This document shows positions 8,193 through 15,812 of a stretch of DNA of 64,000 nucleotides, piece after piece. The stretch covers positions 310,001 through 374,000 of the forward strand of contig CAWCUU010000002.1 of assembly GCA_963798855.1 (NCBI GenBank), in the 5' to 3' direction. The position numbers and the translations under genes were made by a program. Each line of letters opens with the position of its first letter. The first letter of the stretch is position 1. Source of the stretch: CAWCUU01 sp963798855. GTDB taxonomy: Bacteria > Gemmatimonadota > Gemmatimonadetes > Longimicrobiales > RSA9. Under the pieces are notes generated by a model. It did not search any database. It worked only from the letters and a program-made list of their open reading frames with translations, and was not told the origin of the DNA.

Positions 8193-9419
8193 CGCCCCGT
8201 CGGCCCGGGAGCGCGGTACACGTGCCCGGCCTTCATCACGAAGCCGACGTCCCGCAGCGCGGCAATGTCGGCGGTCGGGTCCCCCTCGACGGCGATGAGG
8301 TCGGCCTCGTAGCCGGTCGCGACGGCGCCGATGACCTCGCCCAGCCCCATCGCCTCGGCGTTCGAGGGATGTCGCCGCGACAATGGCGTGCATCGCCGGC
8401 TCGCCGGCCCGCTGTACGCGGCAAACCAGGTCCTCGGCGCTGCGACCGTGCGAGGCCGCGAGCGCGTCGGTGCCGAAGACGACCTTCAGCCCCGGCGTCG
8501 CGAGAGCCTGCCGCACCACGTCGACGGCGCGCGGAATCGCTTTCTCCATCGCGGCGAAGCCCTCCTCGTTATAGCTGCCGATCCCCTCGAATACGTGGCG
8601 GTTGTCCAGGTAGTTATGGAAGACCAGCCCGCACTGCGGATCGAAGTAGGTCCCGTGCGACGCCATCAGCGCGAGCACCTCCGGCGTGACGAAGATCCCG
8701 TGCTCGATCTCGGTGCAGCCCGCCAGCGTCGCGGCCCGCACGCTCTCCGCGCTGTGCGCGTGGACGAGCGTCCGCAGCCCCACGCGCTTCGCCTCGCCGC
8801 AGATCGCGCGCAGCTGCTCGTCGCTCATGGTCTGCTGCCCGCCCGTACGGATGCTCGCGGACGCGAAGATCTTGATCAGGTCCGCTCCCTGCTGCTTCCG
8901 CTCCTGCACGACCTGCCGGAGCTGCTCCGGCGACTGCCGCGAATCCGACAGCGGCTCCAGCGACGTCAGTACCCGCGGCCCCGGCAGCCGACCGGTCCCG
9001 ATCCAGTTGCGCAGGTGCGCGTCGGATGCGAAGCCCGGGCTCTGCACGGTCGTGAAGCCGGACTGCAGGATGCGATATGCGTTCGCCGCGCCGGCAAGCG
9101 CCTCGTCCTGGTCGCTGTCGCCGTCCCGCGAGGTGTGCAGCCGCCCCTCGCGGTTGACGTACCAGCCGATGTGCTCGTGAGCGTCGATCAGACCGGGGAG
9201 CAGGGTCATGCCCGTGAGGTCGTAGTCGGCGACGTCGCCCGCGGCCGCCCGGCGCACCGTCCGGATCTTCGACCCCGACACCACGACAATCGCCTCCTTC
9301 AGCATTCCGCCCCGTCCGTCCAGCACGCGGCTCGCCCGGATCGTGATCGGCGCCTGGCCGAGAGCGGCGCCGGGCACGAGCAGCGCCGCGAGGACAAGGA
9401 GTGTTCGCATGTCGGCCAT
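8189..9419 (-). CDS. Amidohydrolase family protein, exported, with an apparent frameshift
   Basis: About 409 residues once one base is removed. The N-terminus MRTLLVLAALLVPGAALGQA (ATG 9410, or ATG 9419 three codons earlier) is a signal peptide. A metal-dependent hydrolase fold follows: ASRVLDGRG, LLPGLIDAHEHIGW (HxH metal motif), HAHSAESVRAA and FGTDALA. This matches the imidazolonepropionase-like/prolidase group of PF01979. After IVAATS the frame is lost. The proper C-terminus (NAEAMGLGEVIG...ADLIAVEGDP...HVYRAPGPTGR) continues one base out of register to TGA at 8189. An extra G in the GGG at 8366-8368 explains the break. The intact, family-like tail argues for a sequence error rather than decay. 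Confidence 0.75.
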
Positions 9420-9427
9420 GATAGGAC

Positions 9428-9475
9428 TGCGAGGCGCTGACTGCGAGGCGCTGGCTGCGAGGCGCTGACCGGGAG
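9428..9475. repeat. Short GCGAGGCGCTGACT repeat, three copies
   Basis: Three to four near-identical units containing GAGGCGCTG(A/G)C lie between the amidohydrolase start and the CtaA-like gene end. They belong to the same family as the array at 6232-6440 and occupy most of the 98-bp gap. Confidence 0.65.
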
Positions 9476-9517
9476 GCGGGGCTGGTCGGCTTCGGGGCGG
9501 CTGCCGTTCGCCTCTGA

Positions 9518-10378
9518 TCATGGCGACTGCCATTGACGCCTGCCTCCTGCGTCCCGCCTCCCGGCGCGACGGGCCGGGTGATGGAGGACGGGTGGGGCGG
9601 TGCGGCGGGCACGCAGCGCCCAGACCACGAGCACGCCCCACAGCGCGAGCGCCAGCGCAAGGTGCCAACGGAGCGGTGGCCCGGCGCCGGGGTGGACGGC
9701 GAGGCCCGCTCCGACGGCCGCCTCGGCGAAGGCGAGCAGCAGCGCGGCGCCCGCCGCGATTGGGGTGCGGAGCGAGCGCAGGGCCGCCGCGGCCGATGCG
9801 ACGACGAGGAAGACGAGCACGTAGGCCAGCAGCCGGTGCGTCCAGTGGATCTGCACGGGGTCGGCTCCGAGCCGCAACGGCGGCAGCACATGTCCGTTAC
9901 AGAGGGGGAAGCCGGCGCAGGCGGAGCCCGCCCGGGTCTCGACCGTGAGCGCGCCCCACACGAGCGCGAGCCACGCGAGGCCGGCCGCGAGCGCGGTCGC
10001 GCGGGAGAGCGTGTCCGCGCCGATCGGCCTCTCGTCGAGAGTCCGGACCGCCGCGCCGAGCAGCAACCCGGTCGCGACAGCCGCGACGGCGAGGCGGGCG
10101 GTGCTCACAGGCGGCCCGAGACGCAGCCCATCGATGGCCGCCCCGAGCACGATCCAGAAAACCGCGAGCACCAGCGCCAGCAGAGTCATCGCGGCCGCAC
10201 CGCCGGCGCCGCCGAGGCGCGGATCGCGTCGCCCGGCCCATCCAATGCTCGCTGCCGCTCCGATCATCAGCACAGCCGCCGCGACGATCGGCGTGGTATC
10301 CCAGACAATGGCGACCGAGAGGAGGATCGCGGCCAGCGTCACGAACGCGGCGAAGCCGCGGGGTCGGGCGAGGCTCAT
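9518..10378 (-). CDS. COX15/CtaA-like heme A synthase-related membrane protein
   Basis: 286 residues with about eight membrane segments. The C-terminal half carries the recognisable CtaA/COX15 signature: ETRAGSACAGFPLCNG (paired-cysteine loop before the half-bundle), QIHWTHRLLAYVL (heme-ligand histidine) and RWHLALALALWG. The N-terminal half has hydrophobic helices but lacks the first EMxHR-type histidine motif of full heme A synthases, so one of the two four-helix heme bundles looks degenerate. Likely role: heme O to heme A conversion or a related heme-binding membrane protein. No neighbouring ctaB or oxidase genes support this. The 3' end runs close to the repeat at 9428-9475. Confidence 0.6.
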   Translation of the reverse strand: MSLARPRGFAAFVTLAAILLSVAIVWDTTPIVAAAVLMIGAAASIGWAGRRDPRLGGAGGAAAMTLLALVLAVFWIVLGAAIDGLRLGPPVSTARLAVAAVATGLLLGAAVRTLDERPIGADTLSRATALAAGLAWLALVWGALTVETRAGSACAGFPLCNGHVLPPLRLGADPVQIHWTHRLLAYVLVFLVVASAAAALRSLRTPIAAGAALLLAFAEAAVGAGLAVHPGAGPPLRWHLALALALWGVLVVWALRARRTAPPVLHHPARRAGRRDAGGRRQWQSP

Positions 10379-10410
10379 GCCCGCAACATGCGGCCCCCAT
10401 CGCCCCCATT

Positions 10411-10530
10411 CAACGCCTGTCGTCAGCGCCTGCGCGGTTAGCGCCTGCCGTCAGCGCCTCCGGTCAGCGCCTGCGCGGTTAGCGCCTGCGCGGTTAGCGC
10501 CTGCCGTCAGCGCCTGCCGTCAGCGCCTGC
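10411..10530. repeat. GTCAGCGCCTGC-type repeat array, about nine units
   Basis: Units of 13-15 bp of the form G(T/C)(C/T)AGCGCCTGC separated by c, cg or gcg. The array starts just upstream of the CtaA-like gene start and runs into the 3' end of the next HEAT gene. It provides that gene's last about ten codons and its TAA stop (10494-10496). Confidence 0.75.
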
Positions 10531-11276
10531 TCCAGCACCGGCAGCGCCCGTTCGTCGCCGAGCTGGCCGAGCCAGAAGAGCGCGGTCGCCCGCAGACGGG
10601 GCTCCCGATTCTCGCGCGCGACCGCGATCAGCGCCGGCACGGCCTGGTCGGGCGGGCGTTGCGACAGCGCGAACACCGCCTGCGACCGTATCTGCAGGCC
10701 CTCGGGCTCCGGCGCCTGCCCGGTCTCGCCGCGTATGGCACGCGCGGCCTCCTGGCCGAGGGCGCTGTACGCCGCATCTCGGGTGCGCGACGGGGTCGCC
10801 CGGTCTCGAGCGAGCTCCAGCAGCTGCGGCCAGACGCGAACGTCGCGGGCGAGGTCGGCGGCATCGACGGCCTCGGCGCGACTGTGGTCCGGCAGGCCGG
10901 TGTCGCGCGCCGTGCGGACCAGCCAGTCGGCCGCTTCGACGGCGGGGACCGAGCCGAGGTTGATGGCTTCCCCGTCCGCCACGGCCTCATCGAAGGGCCG
11001 AACGCTGCTGTGCAGCTCGGTGACCGCGCCCTCACGCACGCGCAGGCGCACCTCCACCTGCCCGGCCGGGCAGCCCGAGGCCCCGTTGGTGGTAACGTAG
11101 CGCGACGTGCCGTGGGCCCAGGCACACACGCCCTCGCGCGCGACGAAGCGGAATCGAACGGTGCGTGAGCCGGACACCGCGGCGATCCGATCTCCGAGCC
11201 GCTGCGCGTCTGCCGCGGTCGGGCCGCCGAACAGCAGGGCCGCGATCGCGAGGAGCGCGAAGCGAGGAGTGCTCAT
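10494..11276 (-). CDS. Exported HEAT-repeat protein
   Basis: 260 residues with signal peptide FALLAIAALLFGGPTAADAQ. A beta-rich N-terminal segment follows (VRFRFVAREGVCAW, then a region with paired cysteines), then a C-terminal set of HEAT-like helical repeats (QAVFALSQRPPDQAVPALIAVA..., ALFWLGQLGDERALPVLEQAL). It has the same architecture as the gene upstream and is probably a tandem duplicate. ATG 11276 overlaps the previous stop by 4 bp. The tail ALTAGADGRR is encoded by the adjoining repeat and matches the tail of the unrelated phosphatase at 4607. Role unknown; a cell-envelope scaffold controlled by the linked ECF sigma factor is an inference. Confidence 0.78.
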   Translation of the reverse strand: MSTPRFALLAIAALLFGGPTAADAQRLGDRIAAVSGSRTVRFRFVAREGVCAWAHGTSRYVTTNGASGCPAGQVEVRLRVREGAVTELHSSVRPFDEAVADGEAINLGSVPAVEAADWLVRTARDTGLPDHSRAEAVDAADLARDVRVWPQLLELARDRATPSRTRDAAYSALGQEAARAIRGETGQAPEPEGLQIRSQAVFALSQRPPDQAVPALIAVARENREPRLRATALFWLGQLGDERALPVLEQALTAGADGRR

Positions 11277-12307
11277 CGCGGCAGTACGAGGCTGGTGAGG
11301 AAGGCGGCCGCGCGCGGATCGTCGGACTGGCCGATCCAGAAGATGGCGGAGCGACGGAGCTCATGGTCGTCCTCTCGGCGCGCGACGTCCATCAGCGCGT
11401 CCAGCGCGGCGGGATCATCGATCTGCGACAGTGAGAAGAGGATCCGCTTGCGGAGGTCTTTCGACGCCTCGTCGCGGAAGAGGTGGAGCAGGAACGGTGT
11501 CGCGCCGGCGTCCTCGCGCTGGGCGACCCAGAAGATCGCCTCCTCGCGACTGCGCGTGGGCCGACCGCGATCGGCCGCGATCGCGTGAAGCTCGCGGCCG
11601 GCCTCCGCCGCCGGGTGCTGCGCGAGCGCGAAGATCGCTCCGCGCCGGACCCGCTCCGGCGAGTCCTCGGAGGCGAGCCGGCTCAGCGCCGGCACCGCAT
11701 CCGCCTCGCCCGACTGGCCGAGCCAGAACTCGGCCAATGCACGACGGCTTTCGTCCGCACGCGAATCTGTCGCAATGCGCTGCAATCCCGGCGTGACGGG
11801 GGCGTCGGCGGCAAGGCTCGCGGCGAGCATAGCGGCGCCGGCGGCGGCGTCCTGTTCGACATCGTGTGCCAGGCCGAGCAGCGCGTCGGCCGCGTCGCGG
11901 GCATCCACCCGCCCCAGATCCGTGGCGGCTGGATCGCTCGGCCATCCACCGGCGACGTGGACCTGGACGTCGCCGGCGGAGCCGCCGCGCATGCGCACCG
12001 AGATGCGCACCGGCCCCGGTACGCAGTCTACGGCCCCGTTCCAGACACCGTGGACCGTGCCGCCGCCATTGTTGCGCGTGAACGTGAACGAGTCGGGTTC
12101 GTCTCCGCGGCGCCGGCCGATCAGGTCCTTGCCGTCGCCGCATACGTCCGGATCGGCTTCGAAGCTCATGCGCACCACGCCATCGCGGACCGCCCGCATC
12201 CGTGAAGCCAGATCCTGACCCAACGCCACGCGTGGAGCGGCTCCGAGCCAGAGCAGCGCGATGGCCGCCGCGACCGAGCCAGCAGGCGCCCGGTGGCGGT
12301 CAGTCAT
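11273..12307 (-). CDS. Exported HEAT-repeat protein
   Basis: 344 residues. Signal peptide SVAAAIALLWLGAAPRVALGQ, then MRAVRDGVVRMSFEADPDVC, a beta-type N-terminal domain shared with the downstream paralogue and containing paired cysteines. Residues about 160-344 are HEAT repeats with a repeating pattern like RRGAIFALAQHPAAEA, EAIFWVAQREDAGA, RILFSLSQIDDPAAL and AIFWIGQSDDPRAA. It is translationally coupled on both sides (8-bp overlap with the upstream HEAT gene, 4-bp with the downstream one). The near-identical length of each repeat suggests recent internal amplification. There are no enzymatic motifs. Confidence 0.8.
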   Translation of the reverse strand: MTDRHRAPAGSVAAAIALLWLGAAPRVALGQDLASRMRAVRDGVVRMSFEADPDVCGDGKDLIGRRRGDEPDSFTFTRNNGGGTVHGVWNGAVDCVPGPVRISVRMRGGSAGDVQVHVAGGWPSDPAATDLGRVDARDAADALLGLAHDVEQDAAAGAAMLAASLAADAPVTPGLQRIATDSRADESRRALAEFWLGQSGEADAVPALSRLASEDSPERVRRGAIFALAQHPAAEAGRELHAIAADRGRPTRSREEAIFWVAQREDAGATPFLLHLFRDEASKDLRKRILFSLSQIDDPAALDALMDVARREDDHELRRSAIFWIGQSDDPRAAAFLTSLVLPR

Positions 12308-13844
12308 GATTGATGATCTCCTGCAGCACCTGCACCGCGCGCGGATCGTCCGACTGACCGAGCCAGAAGATCGCGCTCTTGCGCAGCTCGGGATCCTTCT
12401 CCGTACGTGCGATGTCGATCATCTTGTCGACCGCCGCCTTGTCATCCCGCTGCGAGAGCACGAAGATCAACTGCTTGCGCATCTCGGTGTCGGGCATCCT
12501 GTCGTAGAGCTGGGCGAGGCCCTCGACCGGCAGCGCATCGTCCTCCTGTCCGGCGAAGAACAGCGCCTTCTTGCGGAGCTCGACCGGATAGCGGTCGTTG
12601 AGCGCGAGATCGAGCAGCCACTGTCCGTTGCCAGCGCCTCCCATCTGCGACACCGAGAACAGGATCCGCTCGCGCACTTGCTCGTCCTGGGTGCGTCCGA
12701 ACAGCTCGCGCAGGAATTGCGCGTTCTGATCCGAATCCTGCTGCGAAAGGAAGAAGATCGCCTTTCCGCGCAGATCCGCCGAGATGTCGTCGCGGCCCGC
12801 GTAGCTGCGCAGGATCTCTCCGGAGCGCGGCGAGTCCGTCTGGGACAGCGCGAACAGCGCCGCGCCCTGCATCTCCTCGTCCTTCGACGTGCGCAGGATC
12901 TCCTCGAGCGCCGGCACCGCCTGCGGCGCGTCGACCTGCGAGAGGAAGAAAACCGCCTGCTTGCGCACGTCGGGATCCGGATCGGTGCGCACGGCGTCGA
13001 GCAGCACCTGCGTCGCCTCCGGCGAATCCGACTGCCCGACCAGGAACAGCGCGGTGCGGCGCAACGGCGCGTTGCACGGGTCGCGGTTCGCGATGACCTG
13101 CTTCAGCACCGGCAGCGCGCGGTCGGCGTCCATCTGCATCAGCGCGTTCAGCGCGGCGGAGCGGATCTCGAACTCGTCCTTCTGGTCCTCGCAGCCGGGC
13201 GGCAGCTGGTTGCGACGCGTATCGCCGCGGGCGCGGGCGGCCTCGACCTCCGCCCGCGCCGCTTCCCTGCCGGCCCGCGACTGCTCGCGCGCCGCATCTG
13301 CCTGCTCCCGCGCCTGCTCGCGAGCCTCGGCCGAAGCCTCCGTCTGCCGGAACTCGTCCATCCGTTGAGCGACGGCCGCAGCGGCGTCGGCGTCGCCGGA
13401 GCGAGCGAGCTGTCCCTGGATCCGAACGGCGAGGGCCTCCGCGTCGCCGCGGGTCCGCGCCTGCGGATACTCCGTACGCTGGCGCTGCAGCGCCTCGAGC
13501 GCCCGCTTCAGGTCGTCCGAGCCGCCCATCCGGTAATCGGCGTACGCCGCCCAGTAGAGCGCGTCGGACGCATAGCTCGACTTCGGGAAGCGCTCGACAA
13601 TGTTCAGGAAGGTCGTCGCCGCGCGTCGGAAATCGCCGGCGTTCAGCGCTTCGCGGGCAGCGCGGTAGAGCGAGTCCGCCGGGTCCTGCTGCGCCCACGG
13701 CAGCGGCGGCGTATTCCGCGTCTCCGCCTGCACCGCCTGCCGCACCGGCTGCTCGACGCGGCCTCCCCGGTCCTGGCCGGCCGCGCCGACCAGAAGCGCG
13801 GCGAGCGTCGCGACACCAACCGGCAAATAGATGCTGCTCGTCAT
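12300..13844 (-). CDS. Exported TPR/HEAT-repeat protein
   Basis: 514 residues. ATG 13844 has a GAGGA ribosome-binding site 5-8 nt upstream. After a signal peptide comes a YbgF/TolA-like TPR segment (DSLYRAAREALNAGDFRRAA, then FLNIVERFPKSSYASDALYW). A highly charged Ala/Glu/Arg coiled coil covers about residues 165-215, and about nine HEAT-like repeats follow (RKQAVFFLSQVDAPQAVPAL, GKAIFFLSQQDSDQNAQFL, RKSAIFWLGQSDDPRAVQVL). It is the first and largest of three coupled HEAT genes after the anti-sigma factor. Likely an envelope-located protein-interaction module. Confidence 0.8.
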   Translation of the reverse strand: MTSSIYLPVGVATLAALLVGAAGQDRGGRVEQPVRQAVQAETRNTPPLPWAQQDPADSLYRAAREALNAGDFRRAATTFLNIVERFPKSSYASDALYWAAYADYRMGGSDDLKRALEALQRQRTEYPQARTRGDAEALAVRIQGQLARSGDADAAAAVAQRMDEFRQTEASAEAREQAREQADAAREQSRAGREAARAEVEAARARGDTRRNQLPPGCEDQKDEFEIRSAALNALMQMDADRALPVLKQVIANRDPCNAPLRRTALFLVGQSDSPEATQVLLDAVRTDPDPDVRKQAVFFLSQVDAPQAVPALEEILRTSKDEEMQGAALFALSQTDSPRSGEILRSYAGRDDISADLRGKAIFFLSQQDSDQNAQFLRELFGRTQDEQVRERILFSVSQMGGAGNGQWLLDLALNDRYPVELRKKALFFAGQEDDALPVEGLAQLYDRMPDTEMRKQLIFVLSQRDDKAAVDKMIDIARTEKDPELRKSAIFWLGQSDDPRAVQVLQEIINHD

Positions 13845-13893
13845 CGGGTCCTCGTCTCTCGTGAGTGTGTCTCGTGTCTATCTCGGCATTCGA

Positions 13894-14799
13894 TCACGTG
13901 CCAATGCTCGAGCCCGCGGGGACCGCGGCCCGCAGCCGCGGTAGCACGTCCCGCTGTCGGATAGCGCCCTGGATGAGGTCGCGGTCCGTGTCCCGGTCGT
14001 CGGCCAGCCCGGCGACCTGGACCAGAACGAGCTCCAGATCGCTGAGCAGGCGGCCGAGCACCGGATCGCGACCCGCCGGCGAGTCGATCAGCAGTCGCGT
14101 CTGAGCGAGGACGTCCCGAGCCCATTCGCTGAGCTGCTGGTAGTCCACGGAGTCGGCCGGCGCGGTCCGCACGGCGGTCAGCAACGCCTCCGCCTGTCCG
14201 AACGTGCGCAGCGCGGCAAAGCGGTAACGGGCGCTCGCAGCGCGCTCCGCCTCCCCGCCCGCGCTCGGACCCGGCGCTGGGGACGAAAGCCCGGCCGCCC
14301 CGGCCAGCCGGGGCGCCGCCTGCGCCGGCGCGGCGCTACTCCGACCCCCGGACCGCGACGGCGCTCCCGCACGGGGAACACCGCCCGCACCCGGCGCGGC
14401 GTTCGCGACGCGCTCCGGCCCCTCTTCGGCCGAGCCGGCCGAGCCGCCCGTCCGATCGGTCTCCTCGCGCCGCGTCTCCGGCACGCGCCCCGTGGCGACA
14501 GGCGAGGCCGTCGGCTCGACCGCCGGTCGAGCGGCCGCCGGGGAGGCGCCGTCGCCCGGCGAGCGACCCAGGCTGAGCCGACCCAGCGCGATTCCCACGA
14601 CAAGCGTCGCGGCGAGTCCGGCGGCCCACTGCCCCCAGACCGGCAGGCCGAGGGCGCGGCGCGGGGAGGCGCGCTTCACGGTCGATTCGACTCGCGCGGC
14701 CTCGATGCGACTCCACATCGCCTCCGTCGGCGGCTCCGGCGGGCGGTTGTAGTCCGCCAGCCCCTCGCGCAGGAACTCCTCGAAACGGTCCTCGTTCAT
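13894..14799 (-). CDS. Membrane anti-sigma factor, putative
   Basis: 301 residues; ATG 14799 overlaps the sigma-factor stop (ATGA), the usual arrangement for a sigma/anti-sigma pair. The N-terminus (EDRFEEFLREGLADYNRPPE, then MWSRIEAAR) is a cytoplasmic segment of the kind that holds the sigma factor. No HxxxCxxC zinc motif is present. One membrane span follows at about residues 50-72 (WAAGLAATLVVGIALGRLSL). A long Ala/Pro/Gly-rich linker leads to a helical periplasmic domain (ALRTFGQAEALLTAVRT...) present in many Gemmatimonadota-type anti-sigma proteins. Predicted to release the sigma factor on an envelope signal. Confidence 0.72.
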   Translation of the reverse strand: MNEDRFEEFLREGLADYNRPPEPPTEAMWSRIEAARVESTVKRASPRRALGLPVWGQWAAGLAATLVVGIALGRLSLGRSPGDGASPAAARPAVEPTASPVATGRVPETRREETDRTGGSAGSAEEGPERVANAAPGAGGVPRAGAPSRSGGRSSAAPAQAAPRLAGAAGLSSPAPGPSAGGEAERAASARYRFAALRTFGQAEALLTAVRTAPADSVDYQQLSEWARDVLAQTRLLIDSPAGRDPVLGRLLSDLELVLVQVAGLADDRDTDRDLIQGAIRQRDVLPRLRAAVPAGSSIGT

Positions 14800-15338
14800 G
14801 ACACCCATTCTCCGGCGAACTCCGCCAGCTCCTCGCGCAGCTTCGCCCGTGCCCTGGATAGCCGCGCCTTGGATGTGCCCGCCGCCATGTCCAGCGCGGC
14901 GCCGATCTCCTCGTGGGTATAGCCCTCCACGTCGTGCATCAGCAGAACGACCCGGTACATCTCGGGCAGCCGGTCCACCGCGTCGTGCAGCTTCTGCCGC
15001 AGATGCGGCTGAGGCTCCGGATCGTAGCGTCCGATCGTGCCGACCACCTCGAGCCCCTCCGTCCGTCCGCGAATGCGCTTGATCTTGCGCATCAGGTTGA
15101 GCCCGACCGACACCGTGATCGAGTGCAGCCATGTCGACAGCGCCGCGTCACCGCGGAACGTGGCGAGCCGGCTGAACGCGCGGATGAACGTCTCCTGCAC
15201 GCATTCCTCGGCGAGGTCGGACTCGCCGGTCAGGCGGTACGCGAGGCGGTACACCCGCTGGACGTGCGCCTCGTAGATCTCGCGCTCCGCGGAGGCATCG
15301 CCGTCGAGCGCACGCCGGATCAGTTGCGGATCGTTCAC
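14796..15338 (-). CDS. ECF-type sigma-70 family RNA polymerase sigma factor
   Basis: 180 residues from GTG 15338. Region sigma2 spans about residues 8-80 (YEAHVQRVYRLAYRLTGE, AEECVQETFIRAFSRLATFR, DAALSTWLHSITVSVGLNLM), the -10-recognising helices. Region sigma4 spans about 118-170 (LPEMYRVVLLMHDVEGYTHE, then EIGAALDMAAGTSKARLSRA), the -35-binding helix-turn-helix. Regions sigma1 and sigma3 are absent, as in ECF factors. It heads an operon with the anti-sigma factor and three HEAT proteins and is divergent from kaiB. The GTG was preferred because the open frame upstream extends into non-coding sequence shared with the kaiB leader. Confidence 0.87.
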   Translation of the reverse strand: MNDPQLIRRALDGDASAEREIYEAHVQRVYRLAYRLTGESDLAEECVQETFIRAFSRLATFRGDAALSTWLHSITVSVGLNLMRKIKRIRGRTEGLEVVGTIGRYDPEPQPHLRQKLHDAVDRLPEMYRVVLLMHDVEGYTHEEIGAALDMAAGTSKARLSRARAKLREELAEFAGEWVS

Positions 15339-15503
15339 CCGGTTCCCGTTGCGGGGGGCGTCCCTGCCGCGTTCATCCTGTCGGACACAGGAATCGCGCG
15401 CGGGGTTGCGTCTGGTATTCTTTTTGCCACCCGAAATCCCTGCCGCGGCTTCGCGGCACGTCTCTCCAATACGGCAGATACGGCGCAGAGAAAGGAGCTG
15501 CAC

Positions 15504-15812
15504 CTGGGCACGTACACGCTCCGACTGTACGTCACGGGCAAGAGCGCGAGGGCCGAGACGGCCATAGCGAATCTTCGCCGCATCTGCGACGAGGAGCTGC
15601 ACGGCCAGTACGATCTCGAGGTCATCGATGTCCTCGAGAACCCGCAGCTCGCGGAGGACGAGAAGATCCTCGCCACGCCCACGCTGATCAAGCAGCTACC
15701 GCCACCGCTGCGCCGGATTATCGGCGATCTTTCGGACACGGAGAAGGTGCTGCTCGGCCTCGACGTGTGGCCGAAGCGCGATACCTCCAACGATCCGCAA
15801 GACGCACGATGA
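15504..15812 (+). CDS. kaiB: Circadian clock protein KaiB
   Basis: 102 residues, the standard KaiB length, with a thioredoxin-like fold. The family core is clear: TLRLYVTGKSARAETAIANL, ENPQLAEDEKILATPTLIKQ, LPPPLRRIIGDLSDTEKVLL. KaiB switches fold and binds the KaiC CI ring. No ATG, GTG or TTG lies in frame near the conserved start. A strong AAAGGAG (15491-15497) sits six bases before an in-frame CTG at 15504, so CTG is the likely initiator. A second CTG at 15498 would be too close to the site. The stop overlaps kaiC by 4 bp. Starts further upstream would add sequence unlike KaiB. Confidence 0.88.
   Translation: MGTYTLRLYVTGKSARAETAIANLRRICDEELHGQYDLEVIDVLENPQLAEDEKILATPTLIKQLPPPLRRIIGDLSDTEKVLLGLDVWPKRDTSNDPQDAR

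Noticed and set aside
10411..10530. CRISPR-like array
   Set aside because: Units are 13-15 bp with 0-3-base gaps, no spacers and no cas genes.
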